A DNA stretch of 64,000 nucleotides, from positions 30,589,313-30,653,312 of the forward strand of contig OX388312.1 of assembly GCA_947579605.1 (NCBI GenBank). The letters run 5' to 3'. Shown here piece after piece: positions 44,111 to 55,830 of the stretch (its first letter is position 1; the number at the start of each line of letters is the position of its first letter). Under the pieces are notes generated by a model that worked only from the letters and a program-made list of their open reading frames with translations, had not been told where the DNA came from and made no database searches. The stretch is from Athripsodes cinereus (Eukaryota; Arthropoda; Insecta; Trichoptera; Leptoceridae). Made by a program: the position numbers and the translations under genes.

Positions 44111-44737
44111 ATAATCATCACCATCAATGCGCAAAGTACAAAGAGACTATTATATTTACAATTGTTTTCCATGAACAATGTCGGGTTTAAATGTAGCAAT
44201 ACAATAGATAATAGAAGTTACGAGTGCGTATATTAATTCAGATGACTCTCCTCTTTGCTCCAAAAGTAGGTTAACACAATGATGTATAATGTAAGGGCGA
44301 TATTTTTTCTAGTCACTCTATTATTTGAGTGTTAGTATTGTCTGCTTGTCTGTATTTTATCTAAGTTTTTTTTACTTCTTACCTACATAATAATATTATG
44401 TCGTATAAATGTAGAAAAAAATATTTAATACCAGCTTTGATAAGAAGAAAAGCTTATATAATAACCCGACTTAATTATAACTGAATTCTACACTTTTCTA
44501 CTTTACACCTTTATTTAGAAACGCGTACATACATAACCATTATCCATTACTTGCCCAATCTCAATAAATCATTTTTCTTCAGTCACTTTGAATTCATATA
44601 TGGAGATATATGAACTCAAAAAGACAGAAGCGAAGTTGGAGTCAAAGTGACTCCAACTTATTCTATCTTGGGTTCACCGCATCCATTTCCTTTCTGCGAT
44701 CCTCTTAATAAGCCTTGACTAATTTGATATATATCTT
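44111..44737. other. AT-rich stretch with two short palindromes
   Basis: GTTGGAGTCAAAGTGACTCC (44634-44656) is a perfect 10-bp-arm hairpin, with an AT-rich one just upstream (TTCATATATGGAGATATATGAA). Nothing else was recognised. Confidence 0.4.
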
Positions 44738-44862
44738 CTTCTTCTTCTTCTAGTACCACTGCTAAAGGAGGTTGGCGACCATCTCTTGAAACTCCTCCCG
44801 ACCCTGGACCAGTCTAATAAGGGTTGCTGCATACGACTGCCGCAGATTTTTGAGCCATGATG
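44738..44862 (-). pseudogene. Probable LINE 3' end with GAA-rich tail
   Basis: On the minus strand, GAAGAAGAAGAAGAAGA terminates a GC-richer block that reads CSNPY...GREEFQEMVANLL, comparable in layout to the RTE-like ends at 9840 and 380. Weak. Confidence 0.35.
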
Positions 44863-46724
44863 CTCTTTTATTTATCTAAGATATCAAAATTTGCACGATA
44901 AAATGGACAAGACATGAATAATTCTAAAACATACAAGTATTGTAAAATTATCATCATTGTTGAGTTATTTATATTTTAACTTTTTATGTTATTTCTCTTT
45001 CACTATCATTTTTGAAACGCTTTGTTAAAGTTCGTATAATAAATGAACAAAAATAATACGTTATTGATAAAAAAACATGAGCAATCTACGAGCTTATTGC
45101 CTGAAGGCAATATATCCCAACTTCCAAGTATAATTATTATTCCATTAAGAATTCAAAGGACGGCATGACTTGAGATTGTTTATTACGAACTGCTTGAGGT
45201 CGCACACAAGAACAGATATTATTAATTTGTGTTATTTAATTGAATAAACCTCTGCAATATGATGTTATTATTTAAAATCTACCATTAGTTTAGTTTTTGA
45301 AAAAGCACAATTATAGATATAAATTTAGTTTAAACCTATGATATCTATATGTGTAATTTAATATTACATTTGTTTTCAACAGACTTCATAGAGAACTAAC
45401 GATACAATTTATTGATTTCAAATAAACTTTTGTCCATCCCCTTTATACAAATTCAGATCAATTCAATTATATTATGATAGTGGAGGGATAGAATGAAAAT
45501 TTGAACAATTTACTTTTGTAATGTAAAAAATTACTTCAAAATTCAAAATTTATCTCTTATTTGATCAAAAACTTCGCCCAAAATAGACGAAATTGTCCCC
45601 CGTTAACAAAAACTGAGTAACTGTCAAAGAGTATGTAGGAAAGTACAATATATATATTATAACATATTATAATAGTACTTCATTACATTTGATGTACTCA
45701 TGCATCATTTTCAGTATACTGAATGTATAGTGCGCTGTAAAAGTGTGTAGGCTTCTGCCTTCTGGCAGTACATAATATAATCACCACAAATCTAATGTCC
45801 CCATTACGGCTTACAGCATTTCATACAATATCACGTTTATTATACATCTTAATGATGTTTCATTCACTTGGCGACATTCAATCCTCAACTTAAAGACTAC
45901 CATTCATCATTCCCTTTCCACGCTGCTATAATAATTCTTCCTACAAATTACTACTTTGAGAGAATCTTATTCACTTCGCAAAATACTCGACTCTACAGTA
46001 TAATATTTCAAACATTATTATTTTTTTTCTTTTCTATCATCTTCAATAATCTCTGTCATTACTTGGAACTTTTATTTTATTCTTTTGCTCATAGAACCTT
46101 ATGTTTTAAGACTGAGAACACATTCAGCGGATTTCAAATGTAATCAGTACGTTTTATTTGTAAAATGAATTGCCGATAAATGAGCAGTCATCATGTTGCC
46201 AGAGTTCCATGCAAATTAATTTTGATAGATATATTACATTCGTTAGAAGATTATGCAAACTGAGGTTTAAAATCTCATACACTATAGTTCATCAAAGAAT
46301 TATAATTCATCAAACTAAACAGTTCCACTAAACAAATCATTTTTTTCTCAGATAATAATTAATTTCTATTTTTGATTTCGACAATCTAACCGATTTAAGT
46401 AACAAAACAATTCTTTTAATGATACAACATCAACAACAACGTCCACGCATTTTAAACATTTTATATATTTTATACATTTTTATAATTTATTTACATTATT
46501 TACATTTTTTACACTTTTTAACACTTTTACATTTTAATATTTTACACATTTTTTTTACATTTATAAGTCTTTTATCATTTTAAGTCTCAAATTTGGGTTT
46601 ATTAGATTGGTAAAAAGGGGATCTTAATTGGTTTGTCTATTGTTGTCTTTTAATGTCTATACTAATTATTTCAACTGTCTGATCCTTACTGAATAAATAA
46701 AATAAAATAAAAATAAAAAATAAA
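44863..46724. other. AT-rich stretch, low-complexity at the right
   Basis: Holds a short ATTGCCTGAAGGCAAT hairpin near 45098-45114 that resembles part of the foldback at 53218. At 46450-46580 there are degenerate ACATTTTTACATTTT repeats, and at 46690-46722 an AAATAAAATA tail belonging to the SINE that follows. Confidence 0.35.
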
Positions 46725-46946
46725 CAATTCACACAGATCGAGCAAGTCCCAAATTAAGATATGAAACTTGTTTTATGGGTACTAACGCGACGATACACAA
46801 ATACGATGCACTAAACACATATACATGTAACTTCCAGACCCAGAACAATTTGAAAAAGGTCATTCTTAATTTTGCCCTGGCCGGGAATCGAACCCGGGAC
46901 CTCGTAACTCAAAGGCAAGAGGGTTACCTCTGCCTCACACCGGCCG
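46725..46946 (-). repeat. SINE-C, tRNA-derived, minus orientation
   Basis: The tRNA-like head is at 46945-46873 (73 nt) with B box GGGTTCGATTCCC and head start CGGCCGGTGTGAGGCAGAGG. The body and tail are the same as at 33011-33235 (TTAGTACCCATAAAACAAG, GGGACTTGCTCGATCTGTG). A (TATTT)n tail follows. Confidence 0.85.
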
Positions 46947-47052
46947 TTAAATACGTTAGTTAACTTTCGATGCTTAGTTTGATTTCGAATTTTAATGGTC
47001 TATTTTTACATTACAAAGCACAAGATACTACTAACAGTATACATTCGTTCGT

Positions 47053-47172
47053 CGTTAGCCTGGAGGTAGAGTCTCGGCCTCATGAACGGCCTTCGATCCC
47101 AGGTGCCGGCAAACTCCCCTTTCACGACACAAGCTTTTAGTAGCTTACTGTGAAAGGTGTATAAGGTTTTAG
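47053..47172 (+). repeat. SINE-D, tRNA-derived
   Basis: TTAGCCTGGAGGTAGAGTCT (A-box region), CCTTCGATCCCAGGTGCCGG (B-box region, shortened), then AACTCCCCTTTCACGACACA and AAGCTTTTAG. The following 47173-47230 holds GC-rich short hairpins (CCGGTAGAAGACCGG). Confidence 0.7.
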
Positions 47173-47239
47173 CCGGTAGAAGACCGGCACTACCCGGTCT
47201 GAAGGGCCGGGTGTCCATGATAGATTTCCCCTTCGCTAA

Positions 47240-47420
47240 AAAAAAAAGGAATAAATATGCAAACTGTCCTCTCCATGCCTTTAAAAAAATAAGGCATAGA
47301 TATGTGGCATATCTCATCGCTGAATTGTAGTTATTAATTATACTATACGTGCGGCTTCGTAAACTCCTCCTTTTTATTGCATACTTGGAAACTTACAGAA
47401 TAGAGTGAGAGACATTACAA
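47240..47420 (-). repeat. Rep-A copy, minus orientation, partial
   Basis: AATATGCAAACTGTCCTCTCC, ATATGTGGCATATCTCATCG and AACTTACAGAATAGAGTGAG follow Rep-A in reverse. The terminus is missing. Confidence 0.6.
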
Positions 47421-47989
47421 AGTTATGAAAAAATATATATTGTCTAGACTTAATCCCAAAAGCCTTTAGAAGATAGCGTTATTTGCAAAAAGATATATAA
47501 TTTAATTTACTAGAGTTTATAAATTGAAAGGACATTGTCAATCAGATGGTCAATAACAGAATTGATATTGACTGCCGTAACCGAGTTGAAAAAATATGTC
47601 TATGTCAAAATAAATCCAATTCGTAGAAAAAAAGTGGATCGAGTCTCACAACTACTATCGAATACCCAATTTCACTACTCGTGCATCAATTTTATTTATC
47701 ATTTAACAGGATGTGTTTTCGTCTTATTTGAATCATTTACATATATTCATATGGATGTTTCGCCAATTAAATTACTTCTGCCCAGGACATTTTCTAAGGT
47801 ATTATTAATGTCGTTGTGATAGAAACGGTATATCATAAAAGAGGGTCCTCATATCAACAGAGTGAATTATAATGAACTCCCACCATGAACCGTCGGTCAA
47901 TAAATTAAACTTTATTATGACTACTTTTTCTTACTTTGCTGTATCTTTTTTCCCTTGTTTATATTCTTATAAGTTATTATAATAGTCGA
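47421..47989. other. AT-rich stretch, nothing recognised
   Basis: A 94-codon open frame (47535-47819) has no recognisable domain. Confidence 0.35.
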
Positions 47990-48000
47990 AGTTTGAAGTA

Positions 48001-48304
48001 ATAAATTGAGATGGTTTGGTCATGTGGAGCGAATGGATGGTGTGAGATTGACGAAGAGGGTGTATTTATCTGAAAGAGAGGGTGTGAGAAAGCGTGGACG
48101 TCCAAGAACTACGTGGCTTAACCATGTGGATCAAATTCTCAAGGACGGTCGCGTGTTAAGTAAGAGGAATCGGCGTGCATGTATGAGAAACTGGATGAAT
48201 GTAGAGGAAGCGAAAGAAGTATGTAAGGATAGAGCGACATGGCGTTCCGTTCTCTCTGCCTACCCCACTTGGGATACGGTGTGAGGGTATAGTATAGTAT
48301 AGTA
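48001..48304 (+). mobile_element. LINE-R short 3' insertion (304 bp), 11-bp target duplication
   Basis: AGTTTGAAGTA at 47990-48000 and 48305-48315 brackets it. The frame reads MRWFGHVERMDGVRLTKRV, then GRPRTTWLNHVDQILKDGR, to WRSVLSAYPTWDTV. The tail is (TATAG)n. It is 5'-truncated within the KLRWFGHVERM block. Confidence 0.9.
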
Positions 48305-48315
48305 AGTTTGAAGTA

Positions 48316-48786
48316 TATTTAAGTGTGTATGTATTTGTTTGTAAGTGCATTTTTGAAAAACGAATGTCAGGGTGTGATGATATTTTATTTCAACTTTTTG
48401 TATAAAAAAGCTAATGAAATTTTTTATTATGTTTGATAGGTAAATAAATACTTTAGAAGCATTTTAAGATACAGATCTTTCCATTGCAATTTCAATTTAC
48501 CGTCTTCCCGCGATTTTTCTAACATTTTTTTTCTTACATAAAGCAAATGTCAAGTATAGAACCACAACTTAAATGGAAAAATTAATATTACAAATTATCT
48601 TTAAATGTTTCCACGGTGATTATCAATGGCATTTATAAAAGTGATTATAGTTTAATGAAGGCATTAAACATTTAATGACGATAAACAATGGAAACTACTT
48701 ATGTATGTGTGTCAATTATTCATAACTGTTACATACATTTATATCGGTTCATATAATGTTGATACAATACAAAATGGAACATATTT
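48316..48786. other. AT-rich stretch, nothing recognised
   Basis: Nothing recognised. Confidence 0.35.
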
Positions 48787-49557
48787 GTGTTGCTGAGTTT
48801 CAAAATCCGCTATAGCACATTTTCACGAATATTGAGTTTAGTATGTATTTTTTAATTTTATTTTACAAAAATTCACGGCATAAGCCTATTAAATGTCTGA
48901 ATACATAATTATACATAAAATTTACAAGTACAAAATGTATTAATGTCATTGGATTCTATTATAAAATATTCTATAACCGTAGAAAATTGTTTCTTTCAAA
49001 ACACTCACCATTTGCGCATTCTTTTATAATTATTATGAGGAAAGAATCCCGCTATATCCTTTTATATGTATTTTAAAATCCTCTATAACATAACCGACCA
49101 ATAGAAGTTGTGAAAAAAATACTTGAAACTTAGTATTTTTTCACTGAGGATGGACGTAGTCCGAAAAGCTTATAAAAATATATAATACTTTAAGCGGAAG
49201 ATACAGTGTTTTAATATTTAATTATGACGAACTTTCAAGGTGTTTGCTCTTCGAAAAAAAAAAAATTTTATGTTTACAAAATGAACAGTTTATTTTTGTT
49301 CAATTGCACAATTTATTTTAGAATTGAACTTTTGTAACAACCTTATAATTTGTTTATAAGGTTGTTACAAAACTGTTTACTTCAGGAAAGTACGTTTAAA
49401 ACTTGTACGGGTATCATACTTTTTATCGAATACTTCATCTAATAGTTTTTATTAATTAAGTTTTTGAATACCTATATTCTCGTATAATACTTTTTATTGA
49501 ATTTCTCCGAATCGCGAAAATGTGTTATGTATAGCGGATTTCGAAACTCAGCGACAC
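48787..49557. mobile_element. TIR element, about 771 bp, superfamily unknown
   Basis: The left end GTGTTGCTGAGTTTCAAAAT and the reverse complement of the right end GTGTCGCTGAGTTTCGAAAT both continue to CCGCTATA and CACATTTTC. The TIR is about 55 bp. The flanks contain ATATT on both sides but offset by 1-2 bases, so the duplication is unclear. Inside are a LINE-tail motif in reverse (48871-48890) and a 19-bp hairpin (49330-49372). Confidence 0.65.
49330..49372. repeat. Perfect 19-bp hairpin
   Basis: TTTTGTAACAACCTTATAA and TTATAAGGTTGTTACAAAA are exact inverted repeats with a 5-nt loop, inside the TIR element. Confidence 0.85.
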
Positions 49558-49989
49558 GTATATTGTACAGGTAATGCTAAAATCACTCAGGTGAAATAAT
49601 CATAATTCATGTCATTGCTGCACGGAAGTATCGTCACAAAACCATGAGCATGATTTGTGTAGATCAGGGGATCCCAACCTTACTATCGCGCGGACGCAAT
49701 CAATAGAATTAACAATAATGGCAGGCACAAGTCTAATTATAGAATAATGAAATATTGCTAAAGGTGATCAATTCTCTTACAATGTGAAGGATGACCTTTT
49801 TAATACCTCAATTTTCAAGATTTTGTGTTTTTACTTGCACTCAAAATTTCTCCCCCCCCTCCTCTTGCTCCGAAATTGGAATATGAGATCCCAAAAATGT
49901 TTTGCATCATTAAATGTTTCTCGGTTGTTGGATCTTATATTGTGACAGTGAGAATGGCGAGATTGATGAACGTTGTCTATAGACATGAA
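49558..49989. other. AT-rich stretch, nothing recognised
   Basis: Nothing recognised apart from a CTCCCCCCCCTCCTC patch near 49851. Confidence 0.35.
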
Positions 49990-50112
49990 AAGTTTGAAGC
50001 CAACTCTTAAGCGTAAGACACCTTTCTCACTTCTTCGGATTAGATTTTACACAATGTTACAATGGTTCTCCAATAGAGATGTCTGATTGCTTATTTTATC
50101 TGCACATTGTGC
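49990..50112 (-). repeat. Repeat E, minus orientation
   Basis: ACACCTTTCTCACTTCTTCG then ACACAATGTTACAATGGTTC, CTCCAATAGAGATG and TCTGCACATTGTGCC match repeat E in reverse. A LINE A-rich tail follows. Confidence 0.6.
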
Positions 50113-50518
50113 CCAAACTTAGTTAAACAATAAAAAAAAATGTGAATACTTAATAAATAAAGATTCAGAGACTGTATCGACACTAGAGGCGGTGTAGGAG
50201 CTTTCTGGACGGGAATCAAGGATTTGATTTGGAATAACTAATGAACGCAGCAATTTAACTAAGAAAATGAATACAAGCCGAAGCCATACAAAAAGTAAGT
50301 TAGTAATGAATTTTCTAAGAAATAAACAAATCGAAAAATTTGATCCAAATTGTGTTTTGACACTCATTATTTTAATCCATTTTACACAATAATAATTATA
50401 ATTTTTTATTCATTCAAATATATCAATTACTTACAATAAAACAACTTAAAGAGAAGATAAACAATATTTACACAACATTGAGCTCTCATGTATACAGCGA
50501 ATAAAAACAGATAACCAG
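50113..50518. other. AT-rich stretch, nothing recognised
   Basis: Nothing recognised. Confidence 0.35.
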
Positions 50519-50532
50519 ATTGATAAATACAT

Positions 50533-50690
50533 CAGCCGTAGACAAACCGTACTTAGCGATCGACTATTGGCGAATTTTTCGACAATCTACCTACATGTAC
50601 CGTGTAATTATGCGTTATTGTTGCGGTTATAGTCGAAAATTTGTTTGTAGTCGATCGCCAAGTGCGTGTTTGTCTAGGGGGTCAGATCTC
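50533..50690 (+). mobile_element. Repeat F copy with palindromic ends and 14-bp direct-repeat flanks
   Basis: ATTGATAAATACAT lies at 50519-50532 and again at 50691-50704. Inside, TAGACAAACCGTACTTAGCG (50539) is inverted against CCAAGTGCGTGTTTGTCTA (to 50676), giving a long imperfect hairpin. The right two thirds match 58109-58216 in reverse. Long exact flanks suggest a retroposed copy, whereas the palindrome suggests a TIR element. Confidence 0.65.
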
Positions 50691-50704
50691 ATTGATAAAT
50701 ACAT

Positions 50705-51194
50705 AAACACAATATTATGTAATATCTAAACTGGAGCATTCATCTACAAAATTAAACCTTAATCTGAATGCAATTACTATAATAATAATAATGAACATGA
50801 GTTATATAACAGTCTGATTGTATTGCAAATACATAACTCCTCTGTCTACCAGCTAATCAGTCCATCAGCCCCGCGGCGTGCCGTGTAATGCATCACTACA
50901 GTATTTGTACATACATACATATAAACATAATATAATTATTACAAGTACAATATGTAAATAATATCCACAGAATTACAAAATATACAGTTCAGTCATATTA
51001 CACCTATAGTGTTTCAGAGGTGTGTTTTTCACACTAGCAGAAACACTTACATACATACTGTTTATCATAGAAGTTCATTGTGGTCTAGATTATTGAAGTG
51101 AATATATATTATTATCGTCTTCTTCTTGTCCCATTTCTTGTGTCTCCTATAAAATGGAAAGTTTTTTTTCTATGAAAATTATCCAAGATGTAGA
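50705..51194. other. AT-rich stretch, nothing recognised
   Basis: Nothing recognised. Confidence 0.35.
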
Positions 51195-51206
51195 ACACTA
51201 GAACAT

Positions 51207-51526
51207 ACTATACTATACCCTCACGCCGTGTCCCAAGCAGGGTAGGCAGAGAGAACGGAACGCCAAACAGATCTATCTTTACACACTTCCTTCGCTTCCT
51301 CCACATTCATACAGTTTCTCATACATGCACGTCGGTTCCTCTTACTCAACACGCGGCCGTCCTTGAGAATTTGATCCACGTAATCAAGCCACGTGGTTCT
51401 CGGGCGCCCGCGTTTCCTCACACCCTTTCTTTCAGATAAGTATATCCTCTTTGTCATTCTTACCTCGTTCATTCGTTCAACATGCCCAAACCACCGTAAT
51501 TTATTCACGCGCATTCTGTCCACAAC
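51207..51526 (-). mobile_element. LINE-R short 3' insertion (320 bp), 12-bp target duplication
   Basis: ACACTAGAACAT at 51195-51206 and 51527-51538 brackets it. The frame (51523-51221) reads MDRMRVNKLRWFGHVERM, then GRPRTTWLDYVDQ, ending WRSVLSAYPAWDTA. The tail is (TATAG)n. The truncation point is nearly identical to that of the copy at 53660-53980. Confidence 0.9.
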
Positions 51527-51538
51527 ACACTAGAACAT

Positions 51539-52554
51539 CGTATTATTTTATATGTTTTTTCATTCTAGTTGAAGTGCTCTGAGCTCATAATAGAAGGAGT
51601 TCCTTGACGAAATTGTCTCCAAAAGTTATTATCTCTACCCGAAATTTTACTCCGTAAAAAACATAATTACAACCGGTTAGCGCGAAGGCAACGTGCTTGC
51701 TTGTGTCACGAAGTCTCGGATCCGATTTTTGGCCAGAACAAAATAAAAAAAAGATTAATTGAAAAAAAAACACAGTTTTTAGTTAACTTCCAAATGACTT
51801 TTATTATCTTCGCTTACTAGTATTCGCCTGATGATGGAGTCGAGAGTCTCCGAAAATCATGCCTCTGGGATAAACTCGCCCTTTGTATATTGATTGTATT
51901 CGATATTGTCATGTATTTTTGTATTTAATTGCTTGTTTTAAAATGTACCGTAAAAATTAAATAAATAATTTATATTTGTGTTGTCACGTTTTTACTCATC
52001 ATACAAAATTCATATTATCTTAGTTTGGGATTCTCCATAGATTAAAAAAAAATGTACTTGAATATAAATAAAATATGTAACAAGTTCCGCTCCTGTTGGG
52101 TAACTGGTGACTAGATCATGCAAACAGTAAAGTGTACCTATTCGAAAGCAAATACATAATATACTGCGCTTGTAAGCTTCAGATAGTAGGTAGTAGATAG
52201 GTACTAGAGCGTTACGGCGCCTCACGATGTCATTCCTCCACTTACACCTGGCTGCTAACTGGTGACGCTGCGTCATTTCCATAATACACAGTGCTAATCT
52301 TATCATACATATGTACAACCTGCAGTCGATAATAATAATATGTATATTCTACATACCCTCACTTACTGTGGCATGCAAAGTCTCTGCCAATAAAAATGTT
52401 TCACTATTGCATAATGCATTATGTCATAATAATAATATTACATGTATCTTAATGAGCAATATTGCGAGATAGCTAACTTTTCTGGGCAAATATATCATCA
52501 TTATAAAATATATTAAAATTTGTAATAACAATAAATAAATTTTAAAAAATGAAA
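51539..52554. other. AT-rich stretch, nothing recognised
   Basis: No coding motif was recognised. A LINE-tail-like patch lies near 51880-51970 (GTACCGTAAAAATTAAATAA). Confidence 0.35.
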
Positions 52555-52612
52555 ATGCGCCCTTGCGGTGGTTAGTACAACAAAACGGCGCTAAATAAAT
52601 TGTCCAGATTAT
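52555..52612 (+). pseudogene. L2/CR1-like LINE terminal scrap
   Basis: GCGCCCTTGCGGTGGTTAGT then AAACGGCGCTAAATAAATT matches the end of the L2-like LINE (GGCGCCCTTGAGGTGGTCAC; AAACGGCGCCAAATACAAATT). Confidence 0.6.
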
Positions 52613-53217
52613 AATTACATACGTGTCTCTTCATTACAGATGTTTATTTATTTTATTTAATATGGTACACAACTTATAAGATACAATTATGTAAGCAACA
52701 ATAACATTCCAACAGTCTTACATACAAACAGTGCACATTTCAGCAATAACATACAAAATAAATACAGAAAAAGTCACAATCTCGCACACACTATACAACC
52801 CATTCATACAAATACATTTACACTTTCAAATGTATGTAAACACTTAACTAAAGAATATATTTTAAAAATCAAACTTAAAAAAATACATTAACAAACATTA
52901 CACATTTCCCAGCATATATCTTTAACACAACTCTATTATTATTTCATAATTTATTTTTATTGTCTTTTATTCCTTTTTCACAAATTTGGCACTTTACAAG
53001 GGGGATGGGAAATGGGGAGGATTGTAAAGGTATGATATTCAGTTCACCTCCGAAACAGTTTCCAGACCAAAAGCGTGACGGTTTTTGTTTAAAAGCGACC
53101 AGGATGTTTCTTGTAAATGGCATCTTATATAAAAACACCTTGAATAAAACATTTGATATCTTCATTTAAGCAATAAAGTGTACCGCACATCCTGAAGCTA
53201 CACACACGTTCGTTTTA
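52613..53217. other. AT-rich stretch, nothing recognised
   Basis: Short frames on both strands near 52944-53169 have no known motif. Confidence 0.35.
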
Positions 53218-53363
53218 GGTTTACTGAAAGACATTGCCTCCAAGCAATATGTAAATCTTTGTACTTTTTTTACAATAACTTGTGTTAGAATAAAAAAGGT
53301 TTTTATTGTAAAAAAATACAAAAGACGTACATATTGCCTTGAGGCAATGTCTTCCAGTTAACC
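53218..53363. mobile_element. Foldback MITE, 146 bp, possible TTA duplication
   Basis: The left arm GGTTTACTGAAAGACATTGC (53218-53279) and the reverse complement of the right arm GGTTAACTGGAAGACATTGC (53302-53363) are about 62-bp inverted repeats, mostly matching. Each arm also holds the small hairpin ATTGCCT..AGGCAAT. TTA precedes the left end (after allowing one base) and follows the right end. Confidence 0.75.
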
Positions 53364-53647
53364 TTAAGCAAAAACAATAATAATAATTTAAAACACAACA
53401 ATAATTTCTCAGAATATATGATTGAGACCAATACGAGTATTATAATTTTCCAAATGTTTGATAAACATATTTTATATAAAGTCAGTATAAGATAAAATTT
53501 ACATCATAGGACATATAAAGCAGAAATATAAAATAATTATATGTAATACAATTGAACCAATTTGAAAGTTGCAATATAAAAATGTAAGCATTCACGACCA
53601 TAAACCTATACGTACATATATATACAATATGTATCCATTAAGTACCT
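53364..53647. other. AT-rich stretch, nothing recognised
   Basis: Nothing recognised. Confidence 0.35.
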
Positions 53648-53659
53648 ACTATCAAGTAT

Positions 53660-53980
53660 ACTATACCCTCACGCCGTGTCCCAAGTGGGGTAGACAGAGA
53701 GAACGGAACGCCAAACAGATCTATCTTTACACACTTCTTTCGCTTCCTCCACATTCATACAGTTCCTCATACACGCACGTCGGTTCCTCTTACTCAACAC
53801 GCGGCCTTCCTTGAGAATTTGATCCACGTGATCAAGCCACGTGGTTCTCGGACGCCCGCGTTTGCTCACACCCTTTCTTTCAGATAAGTATATCCTCTTT
53901 GTCATTCTTACCTCGTTCATTCGTTCAACATGCCCAAACCACCGTAGTTTATTCACGCGCATTCTGTCCACATTCTGTTC
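53660..53980 (-). mobile_element. LINE-R short 3' insertion (321 bp), 12-bp target duplication
   Basis: ACTATCAAGTAT at 53648-53659 and 53981-53992 brackets it. The frame (53971-53669) matches the 51207-51526 copy at about 95 of 100 residues, ending WRSVLSVYPTWDTA. About 9 bp of filler (ATTCTGTTC, a near copy of adjacent ATTCTGTCC) sits at the 5' junction, a common mark of reverse-transcriptase slippage. Confidence 0.9.
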
Positions 53981-53992
53981 ACTATCAAGTAT

Positions 53993-55149
53993 TAAATAGG
54001 TGAAAAGTTATTCATGAGGTGTTGACGTTGAGTTTTTACTTTATATTTGAATGAGCCAATAAATGAAGAAGACTGGATATCATTTGACAGGTTATTCCAG
54101 ATTCTGATAGCATGGTTAAAGATGATGAGTTAAAAGATGTACTATAATGTGTAATTTCTAGAAGACGATTATATTGGGACCTTGACGAGTCGTTTTTGAA
54201 TTATTTTTATTACATGCAGTTAGTTCACTGTCGTGAAAAATATCGTTACGGTCAAAAACATTTGTTAACAGGGAAGACTAAACGCCAGATCATGTGAAAA
54301 AGTTTTCAGGCTTTCCTTTCTGTTACATCTATGTACTAATAAATTTACCTCAACCCCTGAATATGGTGACATGATACAATAGGATAGCCGAAAGCTTTAA
54401 TGAGAAATAACTGTACCTTGGAGAAAATCTCAAAAACGTGCTAAAAAAATTTAGCATAACGGTGTTCTGTTTCTAATTTCCATCATTGTACAACAATATT
54501 TTATTGTAACGATAGCACAAATTGGATCGAACTGGTCTAATAAGAAGTATATTTGTAGAGTTTTTATTTTTATTTGATTTTCAAATGCTATTACAAATAA
54601 CGAAACAATGGCAAGGTAGAAAGAAACATAAATATTGATGAGTTTCAACTATACCTACACTTTGTTATTATATTATTGTACTTGGCTTCGTACCTGGAAA
54701 ATAGTTTAGTTTATATTGTATTTTAATTGAATAATTTCCCCCCATATAAGACACCTTGGAATACTTGCAGAAACATTTTAGTTCGTTCGTTGATATATGT
54801 GTATATTTGTTCGTATATTATTCTTAAATAACGATTGTGCCAGGTAAGCAAAAGAAAAAATAATATTTTCCTTGAATACTTGAATCATTTTTGCGTGCTG
54901 GAGTTTAAGCCTGGATAAATAAATATAAGATAAACATCTTTATCTTATTTACGAGTATCTTCAAAAACTTGGCCATCATGCGAAGGCCTATCAATATTTT
55001 ACACTACTGCTCTCTTCAATAAAAAAGTCAAAGCTTTTCGAGCCATGCATAGTTTTATACAAAGGCCTTTTCTACATAGAAGACACAAAGTCCAAGATAC
55101 CATTTTTATAGATATTTTGAGTTAATTATTTTACCTTTTTACAAGAAGG
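53993..55149. other. AT-rich stretch, nothing recognised
   Basis: About 1.1 kb with no recognised motif or repeat family. Confidence 0.35.
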
Positions 55150-55290
55150 TCACTAACAATAATTATATTAATACATAATAAATTTATTTATTTCCAAAGT
55201 ACATAATACAATTATTTTCAATAAACAATAAAAAAAACAATCATAATAATATTCTACCTCCCTAGTAGAGATATCTTGTGTAATATCCGC
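55150..55290 (-). repeat. LINE 3' end, minus orientation
   Basis: TTATTTCCAAAGTACATAAT, TTTTCAATAAACAATAAAA and ACCTCCCTAGTAGAGATAT are the reverse of the LINE end nested in the hAT element at 40505-40675. Confidence 0.6.
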
Positions 55291-55830
55291 ACTTAAGTTG
55301 AAATTTTCGACCGAAGGTTCTTGGTAAAAATTTATGTTAAATTATTGTAAATAAAACACTTATTTAATACTTCAACTGTGAACTTTATGGTCGCGAAATG
55401 GCTTTCAAGAGCTTTCGCACTCATCATCAGACTAGCATAAATATCCGCACTGTCTTTTGTTATTTGATGCTGATTATTCCATAAGCGAAGTCAGGCTTAA
55501 AGCTAGTTACTAATATGGAAGTCGACGGTGCGGCACTTCCGCTTCGGCAAGGCAGGGCGAGTCATTAAATAAGGCTTTAGCAACATCCTGCGATGTTCAG
55601 TAAACTAAGGAAACTTACAATGTGTAATTGAATATCACTCTAATAACTCAAATGTACTTAGACTTTCACACAATATAATAATATTTCGCTTTAGAATAAT
55701 AATTATAATACAAGTGCTTAACTAAAAGCTCCGAAATATTTCATCACGCAACTTAACACATACTTACGTTAAATGCAATTAAATATATTTATTTATTTAG
55801 TCATGTAATAAACGGCTTTCGCCTTCACTG
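55291..55830. other. AT-rich stretch, nothing recognised
   Basis: A GC-richer patch at 55525-55560 (GGTGCGGCACTTCCGCTTCG) is unassigned. Confidence 0.35.
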
